A stretch of 64,000 nt of DNA from Idiomarina zobellii (GTDB taxonomy: Bacteria; Pseudomonadota; Gammaproteobacteria; Enterobacterales; Alteromonadaceae). Position 1 is the stretch's first letter. Each line of letters starts with the position of its first letter. This document shows, in pieces, positions 16,974-29,342 of the stretch. The position numbers and the translations under genes are program-made. Under the pieces are notes generated by a model. That model did not search any database. It worked only from the letters and a program-made list of their open reading frames with translations, and was not told the origin of the DNA. The DNA lies in assembly GCF_900100855.1 (NCBI RefSeq), contig NZ_FNCB01000002.1, forward strand, positions 124,001 through 188,000. Direction: 5' to 3'.

Positions 16974-17854
16974 TGAGCGACGACAACCCCCACTCAGCCA
17001 ACGGCTCGTCGGGTAAATCTTGGGCAGCCAAGTTATTACAAATATTCACCGGTGAGCCGAAAAGCAGAGAAGAACTCGTCGATTTAATACAGGACGCCGA
17101 AGAACGCGACCTGATTGATAACGATACCAAGGAAATGATTGAAGGTGTCCTGGACGTTGCTGAACTCAAAGTTCGCGACATTATGATTCCACGCTCACAA
17201 ATGGTCACTATCGATGTGCATCAAAGCGTTGAAGAGTTTCTGCCTATCGTTATCGAATCACAGCACAGCCGCTACCCTGTCGTCACTGATAACAAAGACC
17301 AGGTTGAGGGCATTCTTCTGGCAAAAGACTTGCTCAGCTATGGCTTTAACGCCACTGACGAAGGATTCTCGCTAGATAAAGTGATGCGCCCTGCTGTTAT
17401 TGTTCCAGAAAGCAAACGTGTTGACGTTTTACTGAAAGACTTCCGCTCAAACCGCTACCATATGGCTATTGTTGTCGATGAGTACGGCGGTGTCTCAGGG
17501 CTTGTTACGATAGAAGATATTCTCGAAGAAATTGTCGGCGAAATTGAAGATGAAACCGATATCAATGAAAATGACGACAAACAAAACATTCGTCGTTTAA
17601 GCCCGACTCGATACTCAGTTAAAGCATTAACCACTATTGAAGACTTTAACGAGTACTTTAAGTCAGAATTCAGCGACGAAGAGCACGACACAGTAGGCGG
17701 CTTAATCGCTCATGGCTTTGGGCATCTTCCACAAGCTGGAGAAGAAATTACCTTAGGCAATTTCACTTTCCGTATTACTAACGCCGACAAACGACGGATT
17801 CAGCAACTTCAAGTAAGCATTCAAGAAGTCGAGTCTTCGGAGAACGCCGAATAA
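16973..17854 (+). CDS. corC: CorC/YbeX, CBS-pair and transporter-associated domain protein
   Basis: A 293-residue soluble protein with two CBS domains (about 68-195, including RDIMIPRSQMVTID and VVDEYGGVSGLVTIEDILEEI) and a C-terminal CorC/HlyC domain (about 210-285). E. coli CorC (YbeX) was linked to magnesium and cobalt efflux with CorA, and more recent work ties YbeX to ribosome metabolism. Its place between ybeY and lnt is conserved. Start and stop overlap the neighbours by a single base on each side. Confidence 0.93.
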   Translation: MSDDNPHSANGSSGKSWAAKLLQIFTGEPKSREELVDLIQDAEERDLIDNDTKEMIEGVLDVAELKVRDIMIPRSQMVTIDVHQSVEEFLPIVIESQHSRYPVVTDNKDQVEGILLAKDLLSYGFNATDEGFSLDKVMRPAVIVPESKRVDVLLKDFRSNRYHMAIVVDEYGGVSGLVTIEDILEEIVGEIEDETDINENDDKQNIRRLSPTRYSVKALTTIEDFNEYFKSEFSDEEHDTVGGLIAHGFGHLPQAGEEITLGNFTFRITNADKRRIQQLQVSIQEVESSENAE

Positions 17855-19365
17855 TGAAGAAACGCTGGGGGAGTAAGCTTAACTCTCTGTTCTTGCTTTT
17901 GTCCGGAGCATCTTTAACTCTGGCATACTCCCCGTTCAACTGGCATTGGTTGCCTTTTATTATTTTACCTTTGGTTCTGAAAGTCATTTGGCCAATGGCT
18001 CCGAAGCGAGCTTTTTATGCGGGGTTAACCTTTGGCTTTGGCTGGTTTAGCGCAGGGTTGAGTTGGATTTACGTTAGCATTGACCAGTATGGTGGTTTAC
18101 CAATTTACGCCACCCTTCTTATTCTACTACTGCTGTTTCTTTACTTGTCGTTATTCCCTGCACTTGCATTCGGGCTTTGGCAAAAATTGTCACACCGAAG
18201 CATACAGTGGCGTTTCTCACTTCCTCTTATTTGGCTGGGCTTTGAGTTACTTCGGGGCTGGCTGTTCACAGGCTTTCCATGGCTTAGTCTTGGCTACACG
18301 CAAACCGACGGTGTATTTGCCAATTTAGCGCCTCTGGTTGGCGAATCTGGCATTACTGTCGCCTTATGGCTAACAGCACTGTCTATTTTAATGGCTGTAA
18401 AATATCATCGTCCACTACTCTTAATTGTGCCACTTGTATTACTCACGGTTTCAAACTTAAGTTACAAATTGCAGCCTACCTGGCGAAGTACCGAGTTAAC
18501 CAGTGTACTGTTGGTACAAGGCAACATTCAGCAGTCACTGAAGTGGCAAGCCGAACAGCAGTGGCCAAATATTCTGCGTTATCTCGACTTAACGCGACCT
18601 AAATTCAATCATGATATTGTGATTTGGCCTGAGTCTGCGGTAACCGCTTTAGAGCCTTATGCGCAGGACGTTCTGAACACGATGGAGCAATCTGCGTCGG
18701 TTAACGACTCAGCGTTAATTACTGGCATTATCGATTACGACAGACTCAATGACGCCTTTTATAACAGTGTTATTGTGCTTGATGATGACACCTACCAATA
18801 TGGTGGCGAAAACCGTTATCAAAAACACCACTTGCTCCCAATTGGTGAATTCGTGCCTTTTGAAGACATTTTGCGTCCAATAGCTCCGCTGTTTAATTTA
18901 CCCATGTCCTCTTTTAGCCGGGGCGGTTATCAGCAGCCTAACCTGGAAGCAAATAACAGAAAGCTGTCTATGGCCATTTGCTACGAAATAGCTTTTCCTC
19001 AGCAGGTTCGGGACAATACCTTTGAAGACACTGACTTTTTGGTCACTATAAGTAATGACACTTGGTTTGGCGACTCTCACGGGCCTTGGCAACACATGCA
19101 AATATCCCGAATGCGAGCGCTTGAATTGCAGCGCCCTCTTTTACGGGCAACGAATAACGGTGTCACTGCTATTGTCGATGAGTTTGGTCAGTTTATCGAA
19201 AAAGCTCCGCAATTTAAGGCTGCAACCGTTTCAGCCGAGCTTTACCCAGTTAATGGCGATACCTGGTACAAGCGGTTTGGTTTATGGGGCGCTTTTATAC
19301 TTGCGCTTTTAGGACTGCTTCCCGCGGGATTGACAAAAGCCCGTAATAAGCGATCTCAAGCGTAG
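17854..19365 (+). CDS. lnt: Apolipoprotein N-acyltransferase
   Basis: Lnt is the integral inner-membrane enzyme that N-acylates the cysteine of apolipoproteins, the last step of lipoprotein maturation before Lol sorting. The 503-residue protein has about six N-terminal membrane segments, a periplasmic nitrilase-like domain (about 215-475) and a last membrane segment near the C-terminus. The catalytic Glu-Lys-Cys triad is visible in WPESAVTALE, KHHLLPIGEFVPFE and SMAICYEIAF. The product acts upstream of several lipoproteins in this window (LolB, LptE, RlpA, NlpI). Confidence 0.96.
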   Translation: MKKRWGSKLNSLFLLLSGASLTLAYSPFNWHWLPFIILPLVLKVIWPMAPKRAFYAGLTFGFGWFSAGLSWIYVSIDQYGGLPIYATLLILLLLFLYLSLFPALAFGLWQKLSHRSIQWRFSLPLIWLGFELLRGWLFTGFPWLSLGYTQTDGVFANLAPLVGESGITVALWLTALSILMAVKYHRPLLLIVPLVLLTVSNLSYKLQPTWRSTELTSVLLVQGNIQQSLKWQAEQQWPNILRYLDLTRPKFNHDIVIWPESAVTALEPYAQDVLNTMEQSASVNDSALITGIIDYDRLNDAFYNSVIVLDDDTYQYGGENRYQKHHLLPIGEFVPFEDILRPIAPLFNLPMSSFSRGGYQQPNLEANNRKLSMAICYEIAFPQQVRDNTFEDTDFLVTISNDTWFGDSHGPWQHMQISRMRALELQRPLLRATNNGVTAIVDEFGQFIEKAPQFKAATVSAELYPVNGDTWYKRFGLWGAFILALLGLLPAGLTKARNKRSQA

Positions 19366-19467
19366 TCATAACGCCCTAAAATCAGTACACTATTAGGCTG
19401 TGTGTTCAGTGTGTCAGCAGAGCCTATATCTGCAATTATTATTTGTACTTTCTACAGGAATATCATT

Positions 19468-22276
<2,809 letters not shown>

Positions 22277-22277
<1 letters not shown>

Positions 22278-22768
22278 TGACGATGAGAATAATGAGCCGG
22301 CTACTACTGAGTCTAACAATGTTAGCCACACTCTCAGGGTGTGGCTTTCAGTTGCGTGGTGACTACCAGTTGCCTCCCAACCTGGACTCAATGGCATTAC
22401 ACTCTAAGGTGTCAAAAGAGCTAGCCTCGCAAATGGAACAGCGATTAGTACACTCGGGTATTAACGTCGTAGAAAGCGGCAATAGTTATCAGTTAGCTCT
22501 ACTTTCTGACAAGCTCGAACGCCGCACCCTGTCATTATTCGAAAGCGGACAGGTGGCAGAATACGAGTTACTTTACCAAGTGAACTATCAGCTCTTAAAA
22601 GACGACCAGGTATTAGTCGAAAGAACTGCTGAAGTTGCCCGCGATTACCAGGACGACCCAAACTTTGCCCTGGCAAAAACTCGGGAGCGTGAAATGTTGG
22701 TTAACGAAATGCGGGCTGAAGCATCGCGAATTATCCTTCAGCAAATTGTCTCTGAACTGTCGCAATAA
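22277..22768 (+). CDS. lptE: LPS-assembly lipoprotein LptE
   Basis: LptE forms the outer-membrane LPS translocon together with the barrel LptD. The 163-residue precursor has a signal peptide and the lipobox LSGC, with the acylated cysteine near residue 22, followed by the family motif GFQLRGDYQLP. It is shorter than E. coli LptE (193). The overlap TAATG with leuS suggests coupled translation; ATGs two and five codons downstream are possible alternative starts. leuS-lptE-holA-nadD order is conserved. Confidence 0.93.
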
Positions 22769-22779
22769 CGGAGCGTTAA

Positions 22780-23862
22780 GTGCAGACCTTGTATCCCGAA
22801 CAACTCAACCAGTACCTTGAACGCTCGGGCGTTCCTCCCGTACTGCTGCTGTTCGGCGATGACTTACTGCTGCGCATGGATGCTATAGATTCTATCCGCC
22901 AGCACTTTGGTCAGGATGCTGAAAAGTACCATTGGATACAATCAAAAGACTTTGACTGGAAGCAACTCAGTGAGCTTGAACAGTCAATGAGTTTGTTCGG
23001 TAGCAACACACTCATCGAACTCGAACTCCCTGAAAACAAACCCGGTAAAGAGGGCTCAAACGCTTTGCACAGCTATGCAAGCCAGCTTCCGGAAAACCAT
23101 ACTCTTGTGGTCATTGGCAGTTATTTAAAAAAAGAACATCAAAACAGTCGTTGGTTTAAGTCGTTATCTCAGCATGGGCCTTTAATAAGAACGCAAAGCC
23201 CCGATAAAGGCCGACTCCCCGCCTTTATTCATAAGCGAGCTCAAAAATACCAGTTACAGCTAGCAAACGGTGTTCCTGAGTTATTGTCTGATTGGTTCGA
23301 GGGGAATCTACTAGCACTCGATCAGGAACTTCGTAAATGGCAACTGCTCAGTGACTCGGGCATTATCACTCAAGATTTTCTGACCGATGCCAGCAGTGAT
23401 TCCAGCCGCTTTAATGTATTCGCCTTACAAGAAAGTATTCAGGCCGGTAATTATAAAGAAGCTCTGCACAGACTTACGCGTTTACTTGATGAAGAAAACG
23501 ACTTTCACCGTTTTGCCTGGATTTTGCAAAGAGAAGTGCAACTGCTGACCACCCTTAAAAACAGTGGTAACAACCTTGATGTCTCTGCTGTTTTTCGCCG
23601 TAATATGATTTGGTCCAACCAACAACCTGGCTATATGAAGCGCGCAGAGTCTTTGTCTATAGACGCTTTGCATCAGTTACACTACCTAATCGAACGCTTA
23701 GAAATGGCATTAAAACAGGACAGCGGCGAATCTCCGCTAATATTAACTGTTCATTTGCTCGGGCTGCTTTGCCAGCAAGGCACGAACCACTTAAACACCA
23801 CCGAGTATTTAAACACTTTCTCTCAACCATTTCAGACTGAACATTCTTTTATTTCACTATGA
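22780..23862 (+). CDS. holA: DNA polymerase III delta subunit
   Basis: HolA is the wrench subunit of the clamp loader that opens the beta sliding clamp. The 360-residue protein has the family opening LYPEQLNQYLERSGVPPVLLLFGDD, the LGSNTLIELELPE-like beta region (here SLFGSNTLIELELPE), and a C-terminal helical domain with DFHRFAWILQREVQLL. The start is a GTG at 22780 with a CGGAG site upstream. Its stop overlaps the nadD start by an ATGA. Confidence 0.94.
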   Translation: MQTLYPEQLNQYLERSGVPPVLLLFGDDLLLRMDAIDSIRQHFGQDAEKYHWIQSKDFDWKQLSELEQSMSLFGSNTLIELELPENKPGKEGSNALHSYASQLPENHTLVVIGSYLKKEHQNSRWFKSLSQHGPLIRTQSPDKGRLPAFIHKRAQKYQLQLANGVPELLSDWFEGNLLALDQELRKWQLLSDSGIITQDFLTDASSDSSRFNVFALQESIQAGNYKEALHRLTRLLDEENDFHRFAWILQREVQLLTTLKNSGNNLDVSAVFRRNMIWSNQQPGYMKRAESLSIDALHQLHYLIERLEMALKQDSGESPLILTVHLLGLLCQQGTNHLNTTEYLNTFSQPFQTEHSFISL

Positions 23863-24488
23863 TTCGGGCATTCTTCGGTGGCACTTTTGACCCTATCCAT
23901 AACGGTCATTTAAAAACATCCAGCGCACTGATGAAAGAACTCGGAATAGACCGGCTTGCGTTTATGCCTAGTGCTATTCCCCCACATCGTACGCAGCCAG
24001 AAGCTTCAGCTGAACAGAGACTCGACATGGTTAAGCTTGCTTGCAAAGACTATCCCGGTTTTGAGGCTGAAGACTGGGAGTTACAACAATCACGCCCTTC
24101 CTATACTGCAGCCACACTCGCTGAGCTTTCTGAACGCTTTCCTAACGATACACTTGTTTTTGTTATGGGAATGGACTCGCTGATGAGCCTGAATCGTTGG
24201 CACAAATGGCGGGAAATCGTTCAATATGCGCATATCGTAGTGATGCCTCGCAGTGGTGTGCCTTTTGCGCCGCAAGGTGGCGAGCTTGAAACTTTTATAG
24301 CTCAACACAGAGTTAACCAACCGAGCGACTTAGAAAGTGCCAAAAACGGCAAGCTTTATATTGCCCAAACTCCTCTTATCGACATTTCCGCAACCGAACT
24401 TCGCGAACAGTTACACAAACGCCCTGCGTCGCCGCCAATTCCTGAATCTGTTTACAAGTACATTAAAGAAAACAAACTGTATTTGTAG
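23859..24488 (+). CDS. nadD: Nicotinate-nucleotide adenylyltransferase
   Basis: NadD adenylates nicotinate mononucleotide to deamido-NAD, a key step of both de novo and salvage NAD synthesis. The 209-residue protein has the nucleotidyltransferase motif GGTFDPIHNGH at residues 6-16 with the catalytic HxGH, MGMDSLMSLNRWHKW in the middle, and ISATELR near residue 183. It overlaps holA by four bases. Confidence 0.96.
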   Translation: MIRAFFGGTFDPIHNGHLKTSSALMKELGIDRLAFMPSAIPPHRTQPEASAEQRLDMVKLACKDYPGFEAEDWELQQSRPSYTAATLAELSERFPNDTLVFVMGMDSLMSLNRWHKWREIVQYAHIVVMPRSGVPFAPQGGELETFIAQHRVNQPSDLESAKNGKLYIAQTPLIDISATELREQLHKRPASPPIPESVYKYIKENKLYL

Positions 24489-24560
24489 CTGAACAGAGCC
24501 GCGATAATCTGTTAAACTTAGCGGTTGAAACAAAACTTAAAATCGAATGGAGACCCTCCT

Positions 24561-24881
24561 TTGCAGGCAGAAGAATTACGCGATTTTGTCATTGATAAAA
24601 TTGAAGATATAAAAGCTCGTGACATACAAGTTCTTGATGTGCACGATAAAACCGACGTTGCTGACTTTATGGTCATTTGCTCGGGTAGCTCTAAAACACA
24701 CGTTAAGAGCATTGCCGAGTACCTGGCAACGGAAGCCAAGCATGCAGGCTTCCCACCTATTGGAATTGAAGGTGGTGAGCAGTCGGAATGGGTCTTAGTT
24801 GACCTGGGTGATGTGGTTTTACATGTTATGCAGGAAACCATCCGCGACTTTTACCAATTAGAAAAACTTTGGGGTCAGTAA
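24561..24881 (+). CDS. rsfS: Ribosomal silencing factor RsfS
   Basis: RsfS binds bL14 on the free 50S subunit and blocks subunit joining when nutrients are low. I use the TTG at 24561, giving MQAEELRDFVIDKIED (106 residues), because it matches the E. coli protein (105 residues, same opening) and has TGGAG upstream; an in-frame ATG at 24525 would add 12 unrelated residues. The motifs VADFMVICSG and VDLGDVVLHVMQE are characteristic. rlmH begins immediately after the stop. Confidence 0.94.
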   Translation: MQAEELRDFVIDKIEDIKARDIQVLDVHDKTDVADFMVICSGSSKTHVKSIAEYLATEAKHAGFPPIGIEGGEQSEWVLVDLGDVVLHVMQETIRDFYQLEKLWGQ

Positions 24882-25352
24882 GTGCACATTCAATTACTTG
24901 CGGTTGGCACCAAAATGCCAACCTGGGTAAAAGAAGGTTTTGACCAATACCAGAAGCGTTTCCCAAATGACTGTAAGCTTGTTTTGACCGAAATTGCGGC
25001 TCACAAACGCACCAAAAAGGCCGATGTGAACCGAATAATGCAAGAAGAAGGCAAGGCGCTTATTCAGGCTATCCCTAAAGGCAATAAAGTCATTACACTA
25101 GAAGTTAACGGCAAAGCCTGGGACACACCTAAGCTGGCAAAGCAACTCTCGGCCTGGCAAATGGATGGTCGCGATGTTACGTTGCTGGTTGGTGGTCCTG
25201 AAGGTTTATCAGATGAATGTCTGTCATTGGCAGAGCAGCGTTGGTCGTTATCGAATTTAACTTTGCCGCACCCAATGGTTCGATTAATTGTTGCGGAAAG
25301 CCTTTACCGGGCATGGAGTTTGAATAATAATCACCCTTATCACAGAGAATAA
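24882..25352 (+). CDS. rlmH: 23S rRNA pseudouridine-1915 N3-methyltransferase
   Basis: RlmH is a SPOUT-class SAM-dependent methyltransferase that modifies pseudouridine 1915 in helix 69 of 23S rRNA on the assembled 70S ribosome. The 156-residue protein carries [13 protein letters not shown], the SAM-binding trefoil-knot loop, and the conserved C-terminal [15 protein letters not shown]. The GTG start directly abuts the rsfS stop. Paired with rsfS as in most gammaproteobacteria, ahead of mrdA. Confidence 0.97.
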   Translation: MHIQLLAVGTKMPTWVKEGFDQYQKRFPNDCKLVLTEIAAHKRTKKADVNRIMQEEGKALIQAIPKGNKVITLEVNGKAWDTPKLAKQLSAWQMDGRDVTLLVGGPEGLSDECLSLAEQRWSLSNLTLPHPMVRLIVAESLYRAWSLNNNHPYHRE

Positions 25353-25363
25353 TAACGATAATA

Positions 25364-27259
25364 ATGCGCCAGCGCACAACCATACGTGATCACGAAGCCG
25401 AATCTGCTATTTTTGCCCGCCGTGCGATGGTCGCCATCGTTATTGTTGTGGCCGTCTTTGTACTGTTGGCCTCCAATATGTTCCACTTGCAAGTCAGTGA
25501 GCACAACGAACTGCAAACCCGGTCTAACGACAATCGCATAAAGCTTGTGCCTTTAGCCCCTAATCGAGGGCTTATTTACGACAGAAATGGCGTTCTTCTG
25601 GCTGAGAACAAACCCATATACAGCATTGATGTGACCCCGGAAGAAGTCAATGATCTCAATGCAACACTTTCGCAATTACAAAGTTTGCTGGGCTTTTCAG
25701 ATGATGTGCTCCAACAGTTCGAACAAAACCTAAAGAGTCAACGTCGCTTTAATAATGTCCCGCTTCTGGATAACGTCAGTGAAACAGACCTGGCAATTTT
25801 CGCCGCACACCAACATAAATTCCCCGGGGTCAGCCTGGAAGCCCGACTTATTCGAAGTTACCCGTATGCAGACTTGTTGACTCATGCCGTTGGTTACGTC
25901 GCAAAAATTAATCAGCAAGACGTTAACCGCCTTAAAGAGCAAGGGGAGCTTGCAAATTATGCTGCCAGCCGAACCATCGGCAAACTGGGCATTGAGAAAT
26001 ATTATGAAAAACAATTACACGGCACGGTCGGTTTCCAGAGTGTTGAAGTCAATAACCGCGGACGAGCTGTTCGCACGTTAAGTACAGAGGCGCCCGAGCC
26101 TGGTATTGATGTTATTCTTGAACTCGATATTGAACTACAGAAAAAAGCGGTTGAACTACTGGGAGAAAATCGAGGCTCTATTGTTCTCATGGACAATGAA
26201 ACTGGTGGAATACTAGCTATGGCAAGCACTCCAAGTTACAACCCTAACTGGTTCGTCAATGGTATTTCTGTTAAACAGTATCGCTCTTTATTAACCTCAA
26301 AAAACAGCCCTTTATTAAACCGTGCGACTCAAGGAGCTTACCCTCCTGCCTCCACGGTAAAGCCACAAATTGCATTATTAGGTCTTGAGGACGGTACTAT
26401 TACCAAAGATACCCGAATTTGGGATCCGGGCTGGTTTGAAATTAAAGGTGTGGATAGACGCTATCGAGATTGGCTGGCCTGGGGTCACGGCTGGGTTGAT
26501 GTTACCACGGCCATAACCGAAAGCTGCGATACCTTCTACTATGATATGTCACTGAAGTTAGGCATCGATAAAATGTCAGATTTTATGACTAAATTTGGCT
26601 TTGGAGAGATTACCGGGCTCGATATTCACGAAGAAGTGCCTGCCCTCATGCCGTCTCGCGGTTGGAAAAGAGCCCGTTTTGGCCAGCCATGGTATGCCGG
26701 TGAAACATTATCTGTCGGAATTGGCCAAAGTTACTGGACCGCAACGCCCATGCAGCTAGCGGTTGCTACAGCTATTGTCGCCAATGAAGGTGAGTACGTC
26801 ATTCCCCGCTTGCTGCGCGGCACCATAGACGAAGGGCAAGTGTCTGAAGCATTGATTACTCATAATAAACCGATAGAGCTTAATAATGCGTCGAACTGGA
26901 CAGTCATTAAAAACGCCATGAAAATGGTCAACATGGATGACACCGGTACCGCCCGTTCAGCCTTTAAAGACGCTGAATACAGCTCAGCCGGGAAAACAGG
27001 TACGGCGCAGGTTCGAAGCCTCGGAGAAGACGAAGAATATAACGCAGAAGACATTGCAGAGCGCTATCGCGATAACGCCATGTATGTCGGCTACGCCCCC
27101 GCAACTGACCCTAAAGTGACTATTGTTGTTGCTATTGAAAACTCACTCGGCGGTGGCGGTAGTGTTGCAGCTCCCGTTGCGCGGAGAATGCTCGATGAAT
27201 GGCATTCACGTTACATGATAAACGACAACGATCAGGCAAATCATAATGCTGACAACTGA
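25364..27259 (+). CDS. mrdA: Penicillin-binding protein 2 (elongasome transpeptidase)
   Basis: PBP2 is the class B transpeptidase that cross-links peptidoglycan during cell elongation, working with RodA. The 631-residue protein has one N-terminal membrane anchor (about residues 22-42), a pedestal domain containing LAPNRGLIYDRNGVLLAEN, and the transpeptidase domain. The catalytic set is visible: STVK (about residue 330), SCD as the SxN motif (about residue 387) and KTGT (about residue 544). It overlaps mrdB by 14 bases, so the two elongasome partners are translationally linked. Confidence 0.97.
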   Translation: MRQRTTIRDHEAESAIFARRAMVAIVIVVAVFVLLASNMFHLQVSEHNELQTRSNDNRIKLVPLAPNRGLIYDRNGVLLAENKPIYSIDVTPEEVNDLNATLSQLQSLLGFSDDVLQQFEQNLKSQRRFNNVPLLDNVSETDLAIFAAHQHKFPGVSLEARLIRSYPYADLLTHAVGYVAKINQQDVNRLKEQGELANYAASRTIGKLGIEKYYEKQLHGTVGFQSVEVNNRGRAVRTLSTEAPEPGIDVILELDIELQKKAVELLGENRGSIVLMDNETGGILAMASTPSYNPNWFVNGISVKQYRSLLTSKNSPLLNRATQGAYPPASTVKPQIALLGLEDGTITKDTRIWDPGWFEIKGVDRRYRDWLAWGHGWVDVTTAITESCDTFYYDMSLKLGIDKMSDFMTKFGFGEITGLDIHEEVPALMPSRGWKRARFGQPWYAGETLSVGIGQSYWTATPMQLAVATAIVANEGEYVIPRLLRGTIDEGQVSEALITHNKPIELNNASNWTVIKNAMKMVNMDDTGTARSAFKDAEYSSAGKTGTAQVRSLGEDEEYNAEDIAERYRDNAMYVGYAPATDPKVTIVVAIENSLGGGGSVAAPVARRMLDEWHSRYMINDNDQANHNADN

Positions 27260-28361
27260 AGAGAGGCAGCGGAACCCGCTGCTGAAAAAAATTCACATTG
27301 ACGGACCATTGTTTCTGGCTCTTGTTGCCCTTTCTGTTGTCAGTTTGTTCGTAATTTTTAGTGCGTCAGGCCAGGACATGGCCATGATGCAACGCCAATC
27401 TGTTCGAATTCTGGCGTCTTTTGTTGTCCTATTCGTTCTGGCGCAAATTCCGCCCCGGGCATTAAGCCGCCTGGCGGTTCCATTATTTATTGCTGCTGTG
27501 CTTCTACTCGTTGCCGTTCTTGCTTTTGGAGAAATGGGCAAAGGTGCACAGCGCTGGCTCGATGTTGGCCCGGTAACGATACAACCTTCAGAAATTATGA
27601 AGCTGGCAATGCCGTTAATGCTCGCCTGGTATATGGATAGGCGGCAAATCCCCCCCACTCTGACACACTTGTTTGGTGGTCTCATTCTGGTATTGGTTCC
27701 CACCCTACTAATAGCTAAACAACCCGATTTGGGGACCTCTTTAATTGTTGCCAGTGCAGGGGTTTTTGCCATTTTCCTGGCCGGTCTCAGTTGGCGATTG
27801 GTGATGACGGCCGGCATTGCCGCTGCGGCTTTTGCTCCGGTACTCTGGTTTTATCTCATGCATGACTACCAGCGTGAACGTGTCCTGACCTTTTTAAATC
27901 CGGAGCGTGATCCTCTGGGGAGCGGTTATCATATTATTCAGTCACAGATAGCAATAGGCTCTGGCGGAATTGACGGTAAAGGATGGCTGCAGGGCACGCA
28001 GTCGCAGCTCGAGTTTCTTCCCGAGCGACACACCGACTTTATCTTTTCAGTATTCAGTGAGGAATTTGGTCTGACAGGTGTCGTTTTACTCTTAGCTCTC
28101 TACGGCTTTGTTATTTTGCGCGGGCTTATCCTCGCTATGCGTGCTCAGGATATATTCAGCAAGTTATTAGCAGGCTCTATAACGCTTACCTTCTTTGTGT
28201 ATGTTTTTGTAAATATTGGTATGGTTTCAGGACTCTTACCCGTTGTTGGGGTACCATTACCCTTAATTAGTTACGGTGGCACCTCAATGGTGACGCTCAT
28301 GGCCGGCTTTGGCATATTAATGTCGATAGCCACTCACCATAGGCTCATCATTAATAATTAA
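27246..28361 (+). CDS. mrdB: Rod-shape-determining glycosyltransferase RodA
   Basis: RodA is the SEDS-family peptidoglycan glycosyltransferase of the elongasome. The 371-residue protein has about ten membrane helices and the family segments GAQRWLDVG, KQPDLGTSLIV, LPERHTDFIFSVFSEEFG and VPLPLISYGGTSM. Its size equals that of E. coli RodA. It partly overlaps mrdA and is followed after 15 bases by mltB. Confidence 0.97.
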   Translation: MLTTEERQRNPLLKKIHIDGPLFLALVALSVVSLFVIFSASGQDMAMMQRQSVRILASFVVLFVLAQIPPRALSRLAVPLFIAAVLLLVAVLAFGEMGKGAQRWLDVGPVTIQPSEIMKLAMPLMLAWYMDRRQIPPTLTHLFGGLILVLVPTLLIAKQPDLGTSLIVASAGVFAIFLAGLSWRLVMTAGIAAAAFAPVLWFYLMHDYQRERVLTFLNPERDPLGSGYHIIQSQIAIGSGGIDGKGWLQGTQSQLEFLPERHTDFIFSVFSEEFGLTGVVLLLALYGFVILRGLILAMRAQDIFSKLLAGSITLTFFVYVFVNIGMVSGLLPVVGVPLPLISYGGTSMVTLMAGFGILMSIATHHRLIINN

Positions 28362-28376
28362 AACAAGAGGCAGGTT

Positions 28377-29342
28377 ATGCGTTTATTAGCAGGTATTGCG
28401 TTATCTATTTTCAGCATGAGTCTGGCAGCACAAGACAACATTCCAAGTGTCGATGAGTTTATTGAAGAGCAGGCTCAGCAACACAATTTAGATAAAGCCC
28501 AACTAAAGCAATGGCTAACAAGCGCCAAAGTAAACGATGATGTTCTTGAAGCCATTCAGCGTCCCTGGGAAGCAAAACCCTGGTATCAGTATTACCCGAT
28601 ATTTTTAACCGAAAAGCGACTCAAAGCCGGTTTGAAGTTTTGGAAAAAACACGAAGCTACCCTGCAAAAAGCAGAGCAAAAGTATGGCGTTCCGGCGCAA
28701 ATTATTGTCGCTATTATTGGCGTAGAAACCTTTTACGGTAACTACATGGGGAAATACTCCGTACTGGACTCTTTATATACTCTGGGTTTTCATTATCCGC
28801 CTCGGGCCAAATTCTTTCGTTCGGAGCTTGGTGAGTTTTTCCAACTGGCTTCTGAAGAAGGCTGGGACATTAACTCAGCCAAAGGTTCTTATGCCGGCGC
28901 AATGGGTTATGGTCAGTTTATTTCGTCCAGTTACCGTTATTACGCAGTTGACTTTGACGGCGACGGTGAACGCAACTTATTAACCAACCCAGTCGATGCA
29001 ATAGGCAGTGTTGCAAATTACTTTGCCAAGCATAAATGGCAAGCCGGACAACCCGTTGCTCAACCGCTTAGTGATGATGGCAACTGGTCAACAGTAGCCA
29101 GTGAAGGTATGAAGCCAAACACGTCTCGCAAGGAGCTGGTTGATAAGGGGTTTGATTTACCAAATCATGAAGCAGTAAGCCCGGAAACAAACGTCCGTGT
29201 CTTTGAGTTTGAAACGGAAGAGTCTGCAGAGTATTGGCTAGGGTACGATAACTTTTATGTCATTACTCGCTATAACCATAGCCCTCTTTACGCTATGGCG
29301 GTTTACCAATTTAGTGAACAGCTTCGCAATGCGCGCCAATAA
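28377..29342 (+). CDS. mltB: Lytic murein transglycosylase B
   Basis: MltB cleaves the glycan backbone with formation of 1,6-anhydro-muramic acid. The 321-residue protein has a signal peptide (MRLLAGIALSIFSMSLAAQ) without a lipobox cysteine, so it may be a soluble periplasmic form instead of a lipoprotein. The catalytic Glu sits in IIGVETFYGNYMGKY near residue 117, and AMGYGQFISSSYRYYAVDFDGDG follows. Its last 14 bases overlap rlpA. Confidence 0.94.
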   Translation: MRLLAGIALSIFSMSLAAQDNIPSVDEFIEEQAQQHNLDKAQLKQWLTSAKVNDDVLEAIQRPWEAKPWYQYYPIFLTEKRLKAGLKFWKKHEATLQKAEQKYGVPAQIIVAIIGVETFYGNYMGKYSVLDSLYTLGFHYPPRAKFFRSELGEFFQLASEEGWDINSAKGSYAGAMGYGQFISSSYRYYAVDFDGDGERNLLTNPVDAIGSVANYFAKHKWQAGQPVAQPLSDDGNWSTVASEGMKPNTSRKELVDKGFDLPNHEAVSPETNVRVFEFETEESAEYWLGYDNFYVITRYNHSPLYAMAVYQFSEQLRNARQ